DNA of 64,000 nucleotides from contig NC_064443.1 in NCBI RefSeq assembly GCF_023343835.1, positions 1,488,001 to 1,552,000 of the forward strand, given 5' to 3'. A model generated the notes under the pieces. It worked only from the letters and a program-made list of their open reading frames with translations. It did no database searches and was not told the DNA's origin. The position numbers and the translations under genes were made by a program. The stretch is from Lagopus muta. Its lineage: Eukaryota > Chordata > Aves > Galliformes > Phasianidae. This document shows, one piece after another, positions 47,042 to 56,474 of this stretch (the stretch's first letter is position 1; each line of letters starts with the position of its first letter).

Positions 47042-47851
47042 GCTGCCGGCCTACTCTGTTATATCGCGGTTCACTTCATAGAGGAGCCGGCAGAAATCCC
47101 CCGTATGTCGCGATTAGTCGCCTAAGCAGCGAACCTCAGCGATCGAGGTTGTAGTCCGGTTCCTCTTGGGTTGCTCACAGTGAAGGCTCATTCAACGCGC
47201 TTGCAGGGCTCCCACACGAGGCCCGGTTCCTGGCAGCCCTGTATAGGCAGATGCCTCCAGCTGTGCGTGCATCTTACAGCCATCTTTGAGACAAAAGCGT
47301 TCATACCTTCCTATGGCGTCTCACAGGACGCTGCTTTCTCCCCCCACGTGAACCTGCTGTTAACAAAGCTGTCAGTGCCATCTCATACCCTACATCAGTT
47401 ACAAGCCCTTAGGACTTCCCAAAACCGAGCATTATGTACCGTCTCACATGACCTGGTTCAACCTGGCACTGCTGACAGCTTGTTTTTCACGTGGTTAGAA
47501 AAATGCTTTCAAAGAAGCATAGTTTTATTTTGCCTCCTCACTCACGGCAATAGCCAAACTACGCTCGATTGGAGTGTGGGCAGTGTTTTCCTTTTTGCTA
47601 AAACACTTTGAGGAGAATCTGAACTCAGCCTGAAATTCAGCACTCCATGCTGTTTTCCCTATGACTTCACTTAAACTGCAGCCAAAGCAGAGAGGGCCTT
47701 AGTGCTCTGTGCAGCTCTTAATGAACTCATGACAGCGTGCAAACCAATAAGGGGGAGAAACTACAATACTGAGACAAGAAGCATCTCTCAGGGAAAATAT
47801 ATTAAAGCTTAACAAAGTTAATTGCCACAGCGTACCATAACAAAGAACCAT

Positions 47852-47857
47852 TTTATT
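47852..47857 (-). terminator. SPCS1: Poly(A) signal overlapping the SPCS1 stop codon
   Basis: On the minus strand the stop and signal read TAAATAAAA: AATAAA begins with the last base of the TAA stop. I see no other AATAAA within about 60 nt downstream. If used, the 3' UTR would be only about 20-30 nt. Confidence 0.45.
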
Positions 47858-48995
47858 TAGCTTTTAGAATGCCTTTTTGGTTTTCTGTCTGCTGGCTTCT
47901 TATCCTCTGTGCCCGACTCCTGCACAGGCAGCCATTTCAGGGGGTTGCGGCGGTACATGGGCCATGGGGGGAGTGTCAGCTTAGAGAACAGGAACAAAAC
48001 AAAACACGTAAAGCACGGAGTTAAAGAAGTGCACAGCTTCTGAGACCTGAACTGCAGCATGGACATTCGTGCTTTCCATCTGGGTCTCCACGTTCCTTTT
48101 AGCAGCAGCTCGCCGTTTCTCTGGGTACCCAGAGAAACACACTGCCATTTCTATTACCAACAGAGTCAGATGAACTTTAATATCTAATTGAAATGGAAAA
48201 TCAATTCAGTGTAGGCAGCAGCATGAAATTGCAGCATTCTATAAAATCTTAACGTGTTGTCATGTCAGTTTAAGTACAGGAGTGCTTGCTCTGCAGCTCA
48301 AAGAAAGCAGAGACGTGCACTGCTACCTGAATTAAATGGCAAACATTTGTGCTTGCAGCCCTGTCATTCAACTGCTGCTTCAGGTTAAATAGTGGATATA
48401 GTTTCTGGCTTGGGCACAAGAAAACCCCCTTACCAAACAGGATAATGCAAATCCGGCCATAACTATGTAGACAGTCCATCCAAACTGCTCAGTGACATAT
48501 CCGAAGATGAAACCAATTACCTAAAAAACAAACCAACAAACACGCACGTTTTTGATACATTTCAAGCACACAGAAAGGCTGCTGAAGCCACGCTTGGCTG
48601 GGGGCGTGGAGGAGAGTTAAGAACAAATGATGGTGTGGGTTTTTCTGTTTGAAAGCACACTTGGTGCACCTTTCTAACTTCGTCTGCAAAACTGAAGGCC
48701 AATTTCAAAACTAAAGAAATAAATACGGAACTAAAGCGTTAATGCCAAGCCAGCAACGAGAAGAACCGAGATCCTAAAATCGGAGAACAAACCCAAGGAG
48801 CCCCTCGTTATCACCGCGTGTACTTACGGCAGACACAAGAATGATGCCCTGGAAAATCTGTTCCGCTAATTTCTGGCCCTTGTAGTCCTGTGGAAACAAA
48901 GCTTTCGCTCAGCGGATGCACCCCGCCGGGCAGCCGCCGCGGGGCCGTCCCGCCCCTACCATCTGTGTGGGGATGGAGCGGAACACGTCCAGCAT
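47857..48995 (-). CDS. SPCS1: Signal peptidase complex subunit 1 (4 coding exons)
   Basis: Small ER membrane subunit of signal peptidase. Exons: 48960-48995, 48828-48887, 48434-48520, 47857-47979; all phase 0, GT/AG, 101 codons (human short form 102). Residues run [22 protein letters not shown], then two hydrophobic helices (about 22-42 and 48-66) around YVTEQFGW, and a basic tail with [15 protein letters not shown] ending KRHSKS. The start is chosen because GCCACCATGC is a strong Kozak context and the length matches the family. The frame stays open upstream for 180 more codons to an ATG at 49535, giving an acidic Glu/Gln-rich extension; human also has a longer form, so an N-terminally extended isoform is possible. 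Confidence 0.93.
48041..48114. repeat. Short duplicated segment, copy 2 (SPCS1 last intron)
   Basis: Second copy of the segment at 46821-46900, about 1.2 kb away on the other side of SPCS1 exon 4. It lies in the intron between exons 3 and 4 and has no splice or coding signal of its own. Confidence 0.75.
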
Positions 48996-49990
48996 GGTGG
49001 CGGGGCACGGCTCCTCGTCCTCCTCACTGGCCTGCTCTTGCTGCTCCCGCTGCTCGTCTTCCTCACTGGCCTTGGCCTGCTCCTGCTCCTGCTCCCGCTC
49101 CCGCTCTTCGGCTTCGCCGACGTCGCCCTCCTCACTCTCGCTCTCCCCCTCCCCCCGCACTCCAGGCTCCTCCCCGCTGATGGCAGCACACACCGCATCC
49201 TTGCCGCGCAGGCGCAGTAATACCGGAAGGCGCCTCCGCGCGCCGCCGGAAGTGTCCGCCCCGCGCCCCGTCTCTCGCTGCCGCTGTGCTCCGCCATCCC
49301 CCCGGGGCTCCGAAGCGTTTCCCGCGCTCTCGGCCAAGTCCCCGCCGTCGTCTGCGGCCCGCTCCCCTGCCTCGCCCCGGTCTCCGCCGTCGGTTGCAGC
49401 CAGCTCTCCGGAGCCACCCCGCTCCTCCATAGGTGCCGGCGCGGCGGTGGACGCCGTCTCCACGGCAACGGCGGTGTTGGCCGCAGGACCCCGCGGCGAG
49501 GACCCTTCGGGCGGCGGGCGCGGGGTGTCCATCACTGCGCCCGTTCGGACGCGGTGCCGACTGCCGGCCTACGGGCGGCTCCCGCCCCCTCTCAGTCCGC
49601 GCTCCCTCCCGGTCGAGTCCCCGCGGCCGCCGCCGGAGCACCGGGGGCCGGGCGCTGCGCGGTTCGGCAGCCCGTGGCCAGTAGGCGGCGCGGCGGGCAG
49701 CCCGGTGCCGCGGTGGCAGTTGGCGGAGGCGCGGGCAGGGCGGCGGAGTGGAGCCGGGCATCCGCGGTTTCTCGGCCCGGCGCCCGCCCTCGTTGGGCGG
49801 CGGTTTCTCGGAGCCGTTCGGGGCCGTTTGTGGCGGGACACGGAGCGGCGGAGCACGATGAGCCTGAGGAAAGGTGAGCTGTGCACGCCCGACTGCCGCT
49901 TCGGGTCCACTTCGCGCTTTGCCGACTCCTCCGGCCTCTCTCCACCCGTTCCCGTCGTCTTTGTGCTTTGAATCCTCAGTGAACGTCTCC
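48890..49990. promoter_or_regulatory. Shared CpG-island promoter of SPCS1 and GLT8D1
   Basis: About 860 bp of very CpG-dense DNA separates the two divergent start codons. Two ETS-type sites, CCGGAAG at 49223-49229 and GCCGGAAGTG at 49245-49254, lie beside an NRF1-like GCGCAGGCGC at 49206-49215. No TATA box is seen. The ETS pair is about 230 bp from the SPCS1 ATG, so its transcription start may be there, making the far upstream part of the long SPCS1 frame untranscribed. Confidence 0.65.
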
Positions 49991-52900
49991 ATTCTCGTGG
50001 TGGCCATCGTTCTCTTCCTGCTCGTTCTGCACCACAACTTCCTGGGCCTCAGCGACCTCCTGAAGCGCGAGCTGACAGGTGTGTGTGCACCCCGTGCCCG
50101 GGGCTGTGCGATGATGCAGCTCTGCTCTCCTAACGGGGCTCCGTCCCTGTGCCTCTGCCCCCTATTGCTGCCCTCTGCCCTTCCCAACACCACAGAGCCT
50201 CTCCACGTCCCTGTGGACCCCCGATTCCCCGCTTTCCAGCTCTGTTCCTCACTTTGCTGAGGTGTCCTGGAGTTATATGGGCAGCGTTACAAAAGCCTGC
50301 AGCTTTTGTAACTCCTACAGCTGATGTGGCCCTGCATTTCAGCTGCCGGTCTCCTATCTGTGCTGTGAGGATAAATTCTTGCTGCTTCAGCTGAGGTAAT
50401 GGGATCTGTGATGCTTGGAATAAAACTGGGCTGCGTGTGACGCCTTGATAATCAGGTGGAAGAATCTTGCAGCAGTGGTGGTAATTTAGAATATGTTTTT
50501 TTTTGTCCGTTAGTTTTTACCTGAAAAGAAACAAAAGTAGGAGGGGGAAGGTCAGTGTGACTGGTGGGGGGTGGTTGGGGTAACAGCAGGGAGGAAGGAG
50601 GGTGGCTGTAGCTGTGGCGAATGGGACTCAGGGGGAGCGTAGCCTGCTGTAGCTGGAGCCGCCACGTAGCTCCTTGCTGTGCTGTGTATGAGCACTTAAA
50701 GCAGTTACACGCACTGTATTTGCAAGCAGGACGTTTCCACAGATGTTAATGGCTTGGATTCTCAACACGGGGTCTGTTGTGTGCGTGTTTGGTGCTGGGC
50801 TCCTCTGGTCCACGTTTCTCATCTCAGACATTGAGGCAACTTGTGTGATAGAAACAATTCTAGGGAGGGATTTAGCATGGTAATAGTTCCTGCGTTTCAC
50901 TTATGGAAAACAAGCATGTGCTGCCATTTGTTCTCCACAGACTCCAATCCGTTAGGACTTCAGCCTATAGACTTCATACCTGCTGCTCCTCAGAGGCTGA
51001 CAGATGAAAGGAATGATAAGGAAATTTCTGTGGTCATTGCTGCCTCAGATGAGAGGCTTGGAGGTGCAATTGCAGCCATGAACAGCATTTACCGTAACAC
51101 CAGATCCAACGTGGTTTTCTATATTGTTACTTTGAACGACACTGTGGACCACTTGAGGTAATGTTTTTTTTTTGTTGTTAGCTTCCCACAGTCCTGTAAA
51201 ACCAAAGTCTCTTTGAAAAGAGCTGAATTTGCCTGATTTTTTACTCTCCAGCATTGCTTGCTGTCTTGTCTGCTGCTGCTCACTGCATCTTTTTGGCACA
51301 GCTGCAATGGGGAGTACCAGTTGTTCCTTCTGGTAGTGTTTCTCTTCTCTGAGACATCCAGCTGGAGTGTGTCAGTGGAGGGCTTGCTTTCTGCATGTCA
51401 CCTGACCAATTTAAATGCATGGAATCAGGTTTCTCTCTCCTTTCTCTCTCCTTTCTCTCTCCTTTCTCTCTCCTTTCTCTCTCCTTTCTCTCTCCTTTTT
51501 TTTTTCTTTCATTTTTGCACAGCTCTGTTAGTGCTGATGGTTTTCTGAAGCACCTGTAGTAACAGGATGATGTATTTCTAAAAGAATAAGCAGCAGTCTC
51601 ATACCTCTCAGTTGTCACAGCCATGTAGTGTGCTGATGGTGGGCATGCCCCTGCACACACATGTGAAACACTCCTGAAGGCTGATGCAGGTTGCGCTCTA
51701 CTGCTATGTTTGTTGTGTAGATAAAAGAGCGGCCAGAACAAGTTCTTTTTATTGGATCTGTTGTTTTTTCTTTCATTTAATCAAGTTTGTACTCTTCCTG
51801 TTTGCAGGCTGTGGCTAACAAACACTGCTCTGAAAAACCTGAGGTACCAAATTTTGAATTTTGACCCTCGTGTCTTAGAAGGGAAGGTGCAAGCGGATCC
51901 CCAGAAGGCAGACAGCATAAAGCCAGTAAGGATGATGCTGATTACCTTCTGCAGTTACTATTCAGTGACAGTGTGCTTTGATTTTAGTCTCCAATGGCTT
52001 TAGAACTCAGCTGGCTTTCAAAATATTTTATAATTAAGTTTCTAAATTCCAGTAAGAATATTTCTCTCAGATAGCAAAGGCTGGTTTTGAATATCTCCAT
52101 GTCCAGTCTTCGTTACCGATATCTCCAGTGAAACACAGCTGGTTGGCCTCTGAGGTGCCACAGATGCGTATGAAGAGACAAGAAACTCAGATAGAGACTA
52201 TTTTTAAAGTTAGTTTATTGATGCTCACAGGAAACCAGGAATTGATGGAACCTGCCCATTTAAAACAATTTCTAAGATATTGCCACCTGGTTTGTTTCCT
52301 GGGTAGAAGTTGTGCACACCACTGCCACAGTCTGGAGCATTAATTTCACGTGTGTTTGAACCATTTTCCATGCAATTTTTTGCTTTTTGTGCATCCACAG
52401 TTAACGTTTGCAAGATTCTATTTGCCCAGTTTGGTACCTCATGCAGAGAAGGCCATCTATGTGGATGATGACATAATAGTGCAAGGTATGGGACCGTTTT
52501 GTAGTATGCTTTTTGCCATGGTCTAAGCTGGGTTCAGTGTGCCACCTCTGACAGCAGCTGAGCATTTTTGCTTCAAGGAAAGATGTAAAAACTTTGCAAG
52601 TACAATTGGATTAAACTTCATGTTTTTATCTGCTGAACAAAAGCTCACTCAGAGCTTAAGCAGGATTGCTTCTAATTTTTCTGTGCGGATTTCCATTTTT
52701 CAGATGATATCCTTGAGCTTTACAATACTCCACTGAAACCTGGACATGCAGCTGCTTTTTCAGATGACTGTGACTCTACCACCAATAAGGTTGCTGTCCG
52801 TGGAGCAGGGAATCAGGTTGGTTTTGTTCTGGTTCAGTTGTAACAATACTGCAGGCTCCAGGCTTTGGAGGAGGGCGCTTGGCTTTGTTGTTCTTGAGGC

Positions 52901-54244
52901 TGACTTCCAAACACAGGAACCTGGCTGTTCCTACCCAAATCACGTGGCTCAGCTGATTGTAATCTTTCTTTTTCAGTACAATTACATTGGGTTTCTGGAT
53001 TACAAGAAAGAAACCATCCGAAAGCTTGCGATGAAAGCCAACACCTGCTCTTTCAATCCAGGAGTTTTTGTTGCTAATCTGACAGAATGGAAATTACAGA
53101 ACATCACGAAGCAGTTAGAGAAGTGGATGGCACTTAATGTAGCGTAAGTGCCCCGAGGTGGGGCTGAGTGCAGGTCAGGAGCCGGGTCATGGTGGTGGCA
53201 TTTAAGAGTTAAATAGATGGTGGGCTGTGTGTTTATCTGTGCATTCCTGTCATGAGGCTGCAAGTGAAAGCCAGCTGATGTAGGTGAGGATCCTTTCCCA
53301 ACTTCTTTTCCTCTTCTCTTTCAGAGAGGAGCTGTACAGCAGAACTCTGGCTGGCAGCATCACTACACCTCCACTGCTCATAGTGTTCTACAAGCAGCAT
53401 TCCAGCATTGATCCCCTGTGGAACGTCCGACATCTTGGTATGTCTGAAATAGCTGTGGTGCTTGGCCAGGGGCCACCACCGCCGAGGGTCTGTAGCTGGA
53501 CCCTCAGCTGATGATACAATAAGTGGATCTTTGCCTTCCATGTGCTTGTGCTTTAAGAAAAACCACCTAATGTTCCTCTTGCATTTTGTGGGCTTAATCC
53601 TTCGTGTTCCTCTTTGAGCTGCCAGGCAGGTTGTTCTTCATTTCTCAAATACTTTGTTCCTTTTAATTGGAAGCAGTATTTCCACATATGTATTGTATGT
53701 GTATCTAGGTGCCTCCTAGGCTTGTTGAGAGGAACAAGCAGTCATTCTCTGTTCTGCTACTGATAAAACCATAAATCTGGGGGAGGTCTCTCTGTTTCAA
53801 ATGAGTAAAATATACGCTGCTGAATACGCCCAGGCATTAGAAGGCTTTAAAGAACTTGGAAGTTAAAGCAGTTCATTTAAATACGTGCTAAGGCAGATCA
53901 AAGCGTCCTTCAGATGCATCCAAATTACTTTCTAATTTGCTGATTTTTGCCTCCCATTCCCAATGAAAAATCTTTGTTTTCAGGTTGACAAATCGCATCC
54001 TTGTTTTTCTGCCGCCTGTATTTCAGACACTAACGCTTCTTTCTCAATAAAAGGGTCTAATGCTGGAAAAAGATATTCTCCTCAGTTTGTGAAAGCTGCC
54101 AAGCTGCTCCACTGGAACGGACATTTCAAACCGTGGGGAAGAACGGCTTCGTACGCCGAGGTGTGGGAGAAGTGGTACGTCCCTGATCCTACAGGCAAGT
54201 TCAGCCTGATCCGAAGGCATCCAGAGGCCTACGAAGCCAAGTAG
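49858..54244 (+). CDS. GLT8D1: Glycosyltransferase 8 domain-containing protein 1 (9 coding exons)
   Basis: Type II membrane protein of glycosyltransferase family 8; the acceptor is not settled for the family. Exons: 49858-49873, 49980-50078, 50941-51157, 51808-51925, 52401-52485, 52704-52816, 52977-53143, 53325-53437, 54054-54244. The phases join into 372 codons plus stop (human 371). Exon 1 codes only MSLRK. Residues about 6-24 (VNVSILVVAIVLFLLVL) form the signal anchor. The GT8 domain starts around 60 (VVIAASDERLGGAIAAMNSI). The metal-binding DXD is D172-D174 in YVDDDIIVQ. GAGNQYNYIGFLDYKK, CSFNPGVFVANLTEW and LLHWNGHFKPWGR are conserved. Possible N-glycosylation at NDT, NLT and NIT. The last exon's acceptor is AATAAAAG|GG. 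It diverges from SPCS1 and converges on GNL3. Confidence 0.95.
51430..51495. repeat. GLT8D1: 11-bp CT-rich minisatellite, GLT8D1 intron 3
   Basis: About six tandem copies of TTTCTCTCTCC, followed by a T run. Pure polypyrimidine on the transcribed gene's sense strand. Confidence 0.9.
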
Positions 54245-54879
54245 AGTACGTTTTCAGTAACTGTCAGCATTTTCTCAGGACACTTGTGGAGCCAAGCAAT
54301 GGTTTGTTTTTTTTTCACTGTTTGTACAAAGAACAGCCCTCACCTCCTGGAGCACAGGGAGATGCACTCACCCAGCTGTAGTGGTGCAGCTCCAAGCTGC
54401 ACGGTTCCAAAGGAGACTCACTTTGCTTGTGTGACTGAGGGTGCTGCTCCAGCAGGGAGTGAAGGGGCCCCTCCACACACCAGTGCTTCTGTGAGGGCAT
54501 TTCTGTCTGCTGTGTGTCCTCCTGCTCTTTACTACGAATCTTCATGGGGAAACTGCTTTGTCAGTTATAAATGGTTCCAGAAACAAGAAGAACTTCAGCT
54601 GGAGCTTGTACCGTGCAGCTCCGCGCAGCAATGTACTGTAATTAAGAGCTGCTTGGAGTTTGTTCTGTTGTTGTTTTCTTACCCTGTGAAATAGTTTCAT
54701 CAACAGTCCTTTCTTGCATGAAAACTGCTTCCATCCATTCGTGTCAGCATTCCTTGCACAATTCTGCAAAATCAAATCTTGACTTTTGAAGGGTTGCTCA
54801 AGTGTTGACTATGCAAAAAGTGGTCTGAACTGCTAGTGCACACAAACATTTTCCATAACTGGTGGAGAAAATGTCTTAA

Positions 54880-54885
54880 AATAAA
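54880..54885 (+). terminator. GLT8D1: Poly(A) signal of GLT8D1
   Basis: AATAAA about 635 nt after the stop codon, followed by GT-rich sequence. No recognised element lies in the 3' UTR between. Confidence 0.65.
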
Positions 54886-54889
54886 AGCT

Positions 54890-55602
54890 GATGTTACATT
54901 TTTGACATTAACCTCTGCTCCTGGCAGTAATGATTTGACTTGTTCTGATATGTGAAGCGTGCTTCATTTTTTAAATTCAGTGTTAAGTACTAATTGAGAT
55001 CAAAGCCCATTGATCTCATTTTGGGGGAAACAATCTAAGAATGTTCCAAGTATTTACTTCTGGGATCAGGCTGTGTGAAACAGGTCTGTGTTGATCACAA
55101 GTTCCTCACCATTCTCTGCCAGAAGTCTTTTCCCATTGTGCCCTTCCTGTTCTCATGCTTTGAATTCCCCAAGCAACAGCCTGCTGCCACCTTCTGCAGC
55201 TCGCAGTCCATCAGCTTTTTTTACATTGCTGTACAGTTGGTGGCTGGGTGCTGGTTGTTTTTAGCTAACATAGACCAGCAGCTACTGTGCTTACTGTTCC
55301 ATTCAATATTAACTGAACTCGGGTTCTTGTTTTTATTGAATAATAATACTTGGGAGCAAGGTGTCAAGACTGGCTTGGTGTGTTGTGGGCTGCAAACCAT
55401 CAGGGAGCTCAAGGGCTCAGTTGTGTGTATGAACGTTTTAGTGCCTTGTAAGTGAAAGAGATCTCCAACTTTTCATCTTGCTGCACGCAGTTCTGACTGC
55501 CCTGGGTGCTGGTTTGTTACTGACCCGTGAAGTTAAATGTTATCTCTGTACCCCAGAAGTGGGGAGATGGCAGCCCTGTTTTGCAGAGACACGTCTTTAT
55601 TA
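54890..55602. other. Intergenic, nothing recognised
   Basis: Between the GLT8D1 poly(A) signal and the dispersed repeat. A 126-codon open frame at 55075-55455 has no visible family features and I leave it out. Confidence 0.5.
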
Positions 55603-55921
55603 CTGTATGGGAACTGCTGAGCCACGACCTGAACCTCTGATTGATCACCTGAGGTGAGCACTGAGTCAGCCAGAGGAGCACAGTGAAGGCAATTCAGCTG
55701 GGCTGCAGGGATGGAGCCTGGCTGCACCCCTCCTAGACCTATTGAAGAGCTGGCTACCAGTGGGGAGGGATCTCTTCTGGAGATCTGCTCTGCTGAAGTT
55801 TTGTAAGTGAGCCCAGGATAGGGGTAAGCTTTCTATCTATTCTCTTCTTGTTATCATAGTCTGCTTTGCCAAACTCTTGTTTATTTTGTAATTAGAACAT
55901 CTTAATATTCATTGATTATAC
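55603..55921 (+). repeat. Dispersed repeat, copy 2 (pair with 7439-7748)
   Basis: Same unit as at 7439-7748, both beginning CTGTATGGGAACTGCTGAGC and ending near ATTGATTATAC. It carries a small insertion relative to copy 1. It is intergenic, between the convergent GLT8D1 and GNL3 3' ends. Confidence 0.75.
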
Positions 55922-56286
55922 AATTGCACAGAGGAATAGGTTTTGCTTTAGTTACCAGTTAGTCACTGCTGCACTTCCATCTTTTGTTCAAGAGTTTCCA
56001 CCTCAAAATGTTACAGCCATATGAACTAAGCAGAGTTATTTAACCAGCCTTTACCTTCACAAAACCAGGAACACTTGCTGCCAGAAGGCACTCTTATAGA
56101 GGTACAGCCTCTGCAACCCTGCAGGAAAAACTCTTTGCCTTTTATGAAGGGAGAATAAAATTTAATTACTAGAATTAAACACTTACCATTATTTTTCAAA
56201 GAAAACACCAGAGACTTTGTAATTTTGAAATATTTTTGTAAGGCATAAAGACCAGATTAATGCAGTATAATATTTTTTTTAATATG

Positions 56287-56292
56287 TTTATT
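56287..56292 (-). terminator. GNL3: Poly(A) signal of GNL3
   Basis: AATAAA on the minus strand, about 185 nt after the GNL3 stop codon. Confidence 0.6.
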
Positions 56293-56474
56293 TTTAAACA
56301 GGAATAAACATATAGGATTTTAGCATCCTACAACTGTACAAAATCTGCAGCCATGGAGAGAGGCAGTACTATATATGTTACTGGGGTCTTGGCAGCAGCT
56401 ATGGTACATGGCATTCCTCCCCCTTCTGTAACAGAAACCTGTCTGTTCTGAAAGGCTTCTCTTCACACATCTCG

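Larger units (their letters stand above)
44490..47850. other. Gene-free region dominated by CR1 pieces
   Basis: Between the NEK4 and SPCS1 3' ends. It holds an A/T then AC simple-repeat patch (44603-44640), a plus-strand CR1 3' piece, a minus-strand CR1 5' half, and a CpG-rich patch at about 46800-47160. The segment 47160-47850 shows no gene or repeat that I recognise. Confidence 0.6.

Noticed and set aside
47171-47611. 146-codon plus-strand frame near the orphan CpG patch
   Set aside because: No domain or conserved wording visible. Kept only as part of the unexplained region.
49132-50193. 353-codon minus-strand frame, and 351-codon plus-strand frame at 48916-49971
   Set aside because: Both run through the CpG island between SPCS1 and GLT8D1, where stop codons are rare by composition. 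They overlap the real exons in other frames and show no family features.
54284-54694. 136-codon plus-strand frame just after GLT8D1
   Set aside because: It falls inside the GLT8D1 3' UTR before its poly(A) signal and shows no protein features.
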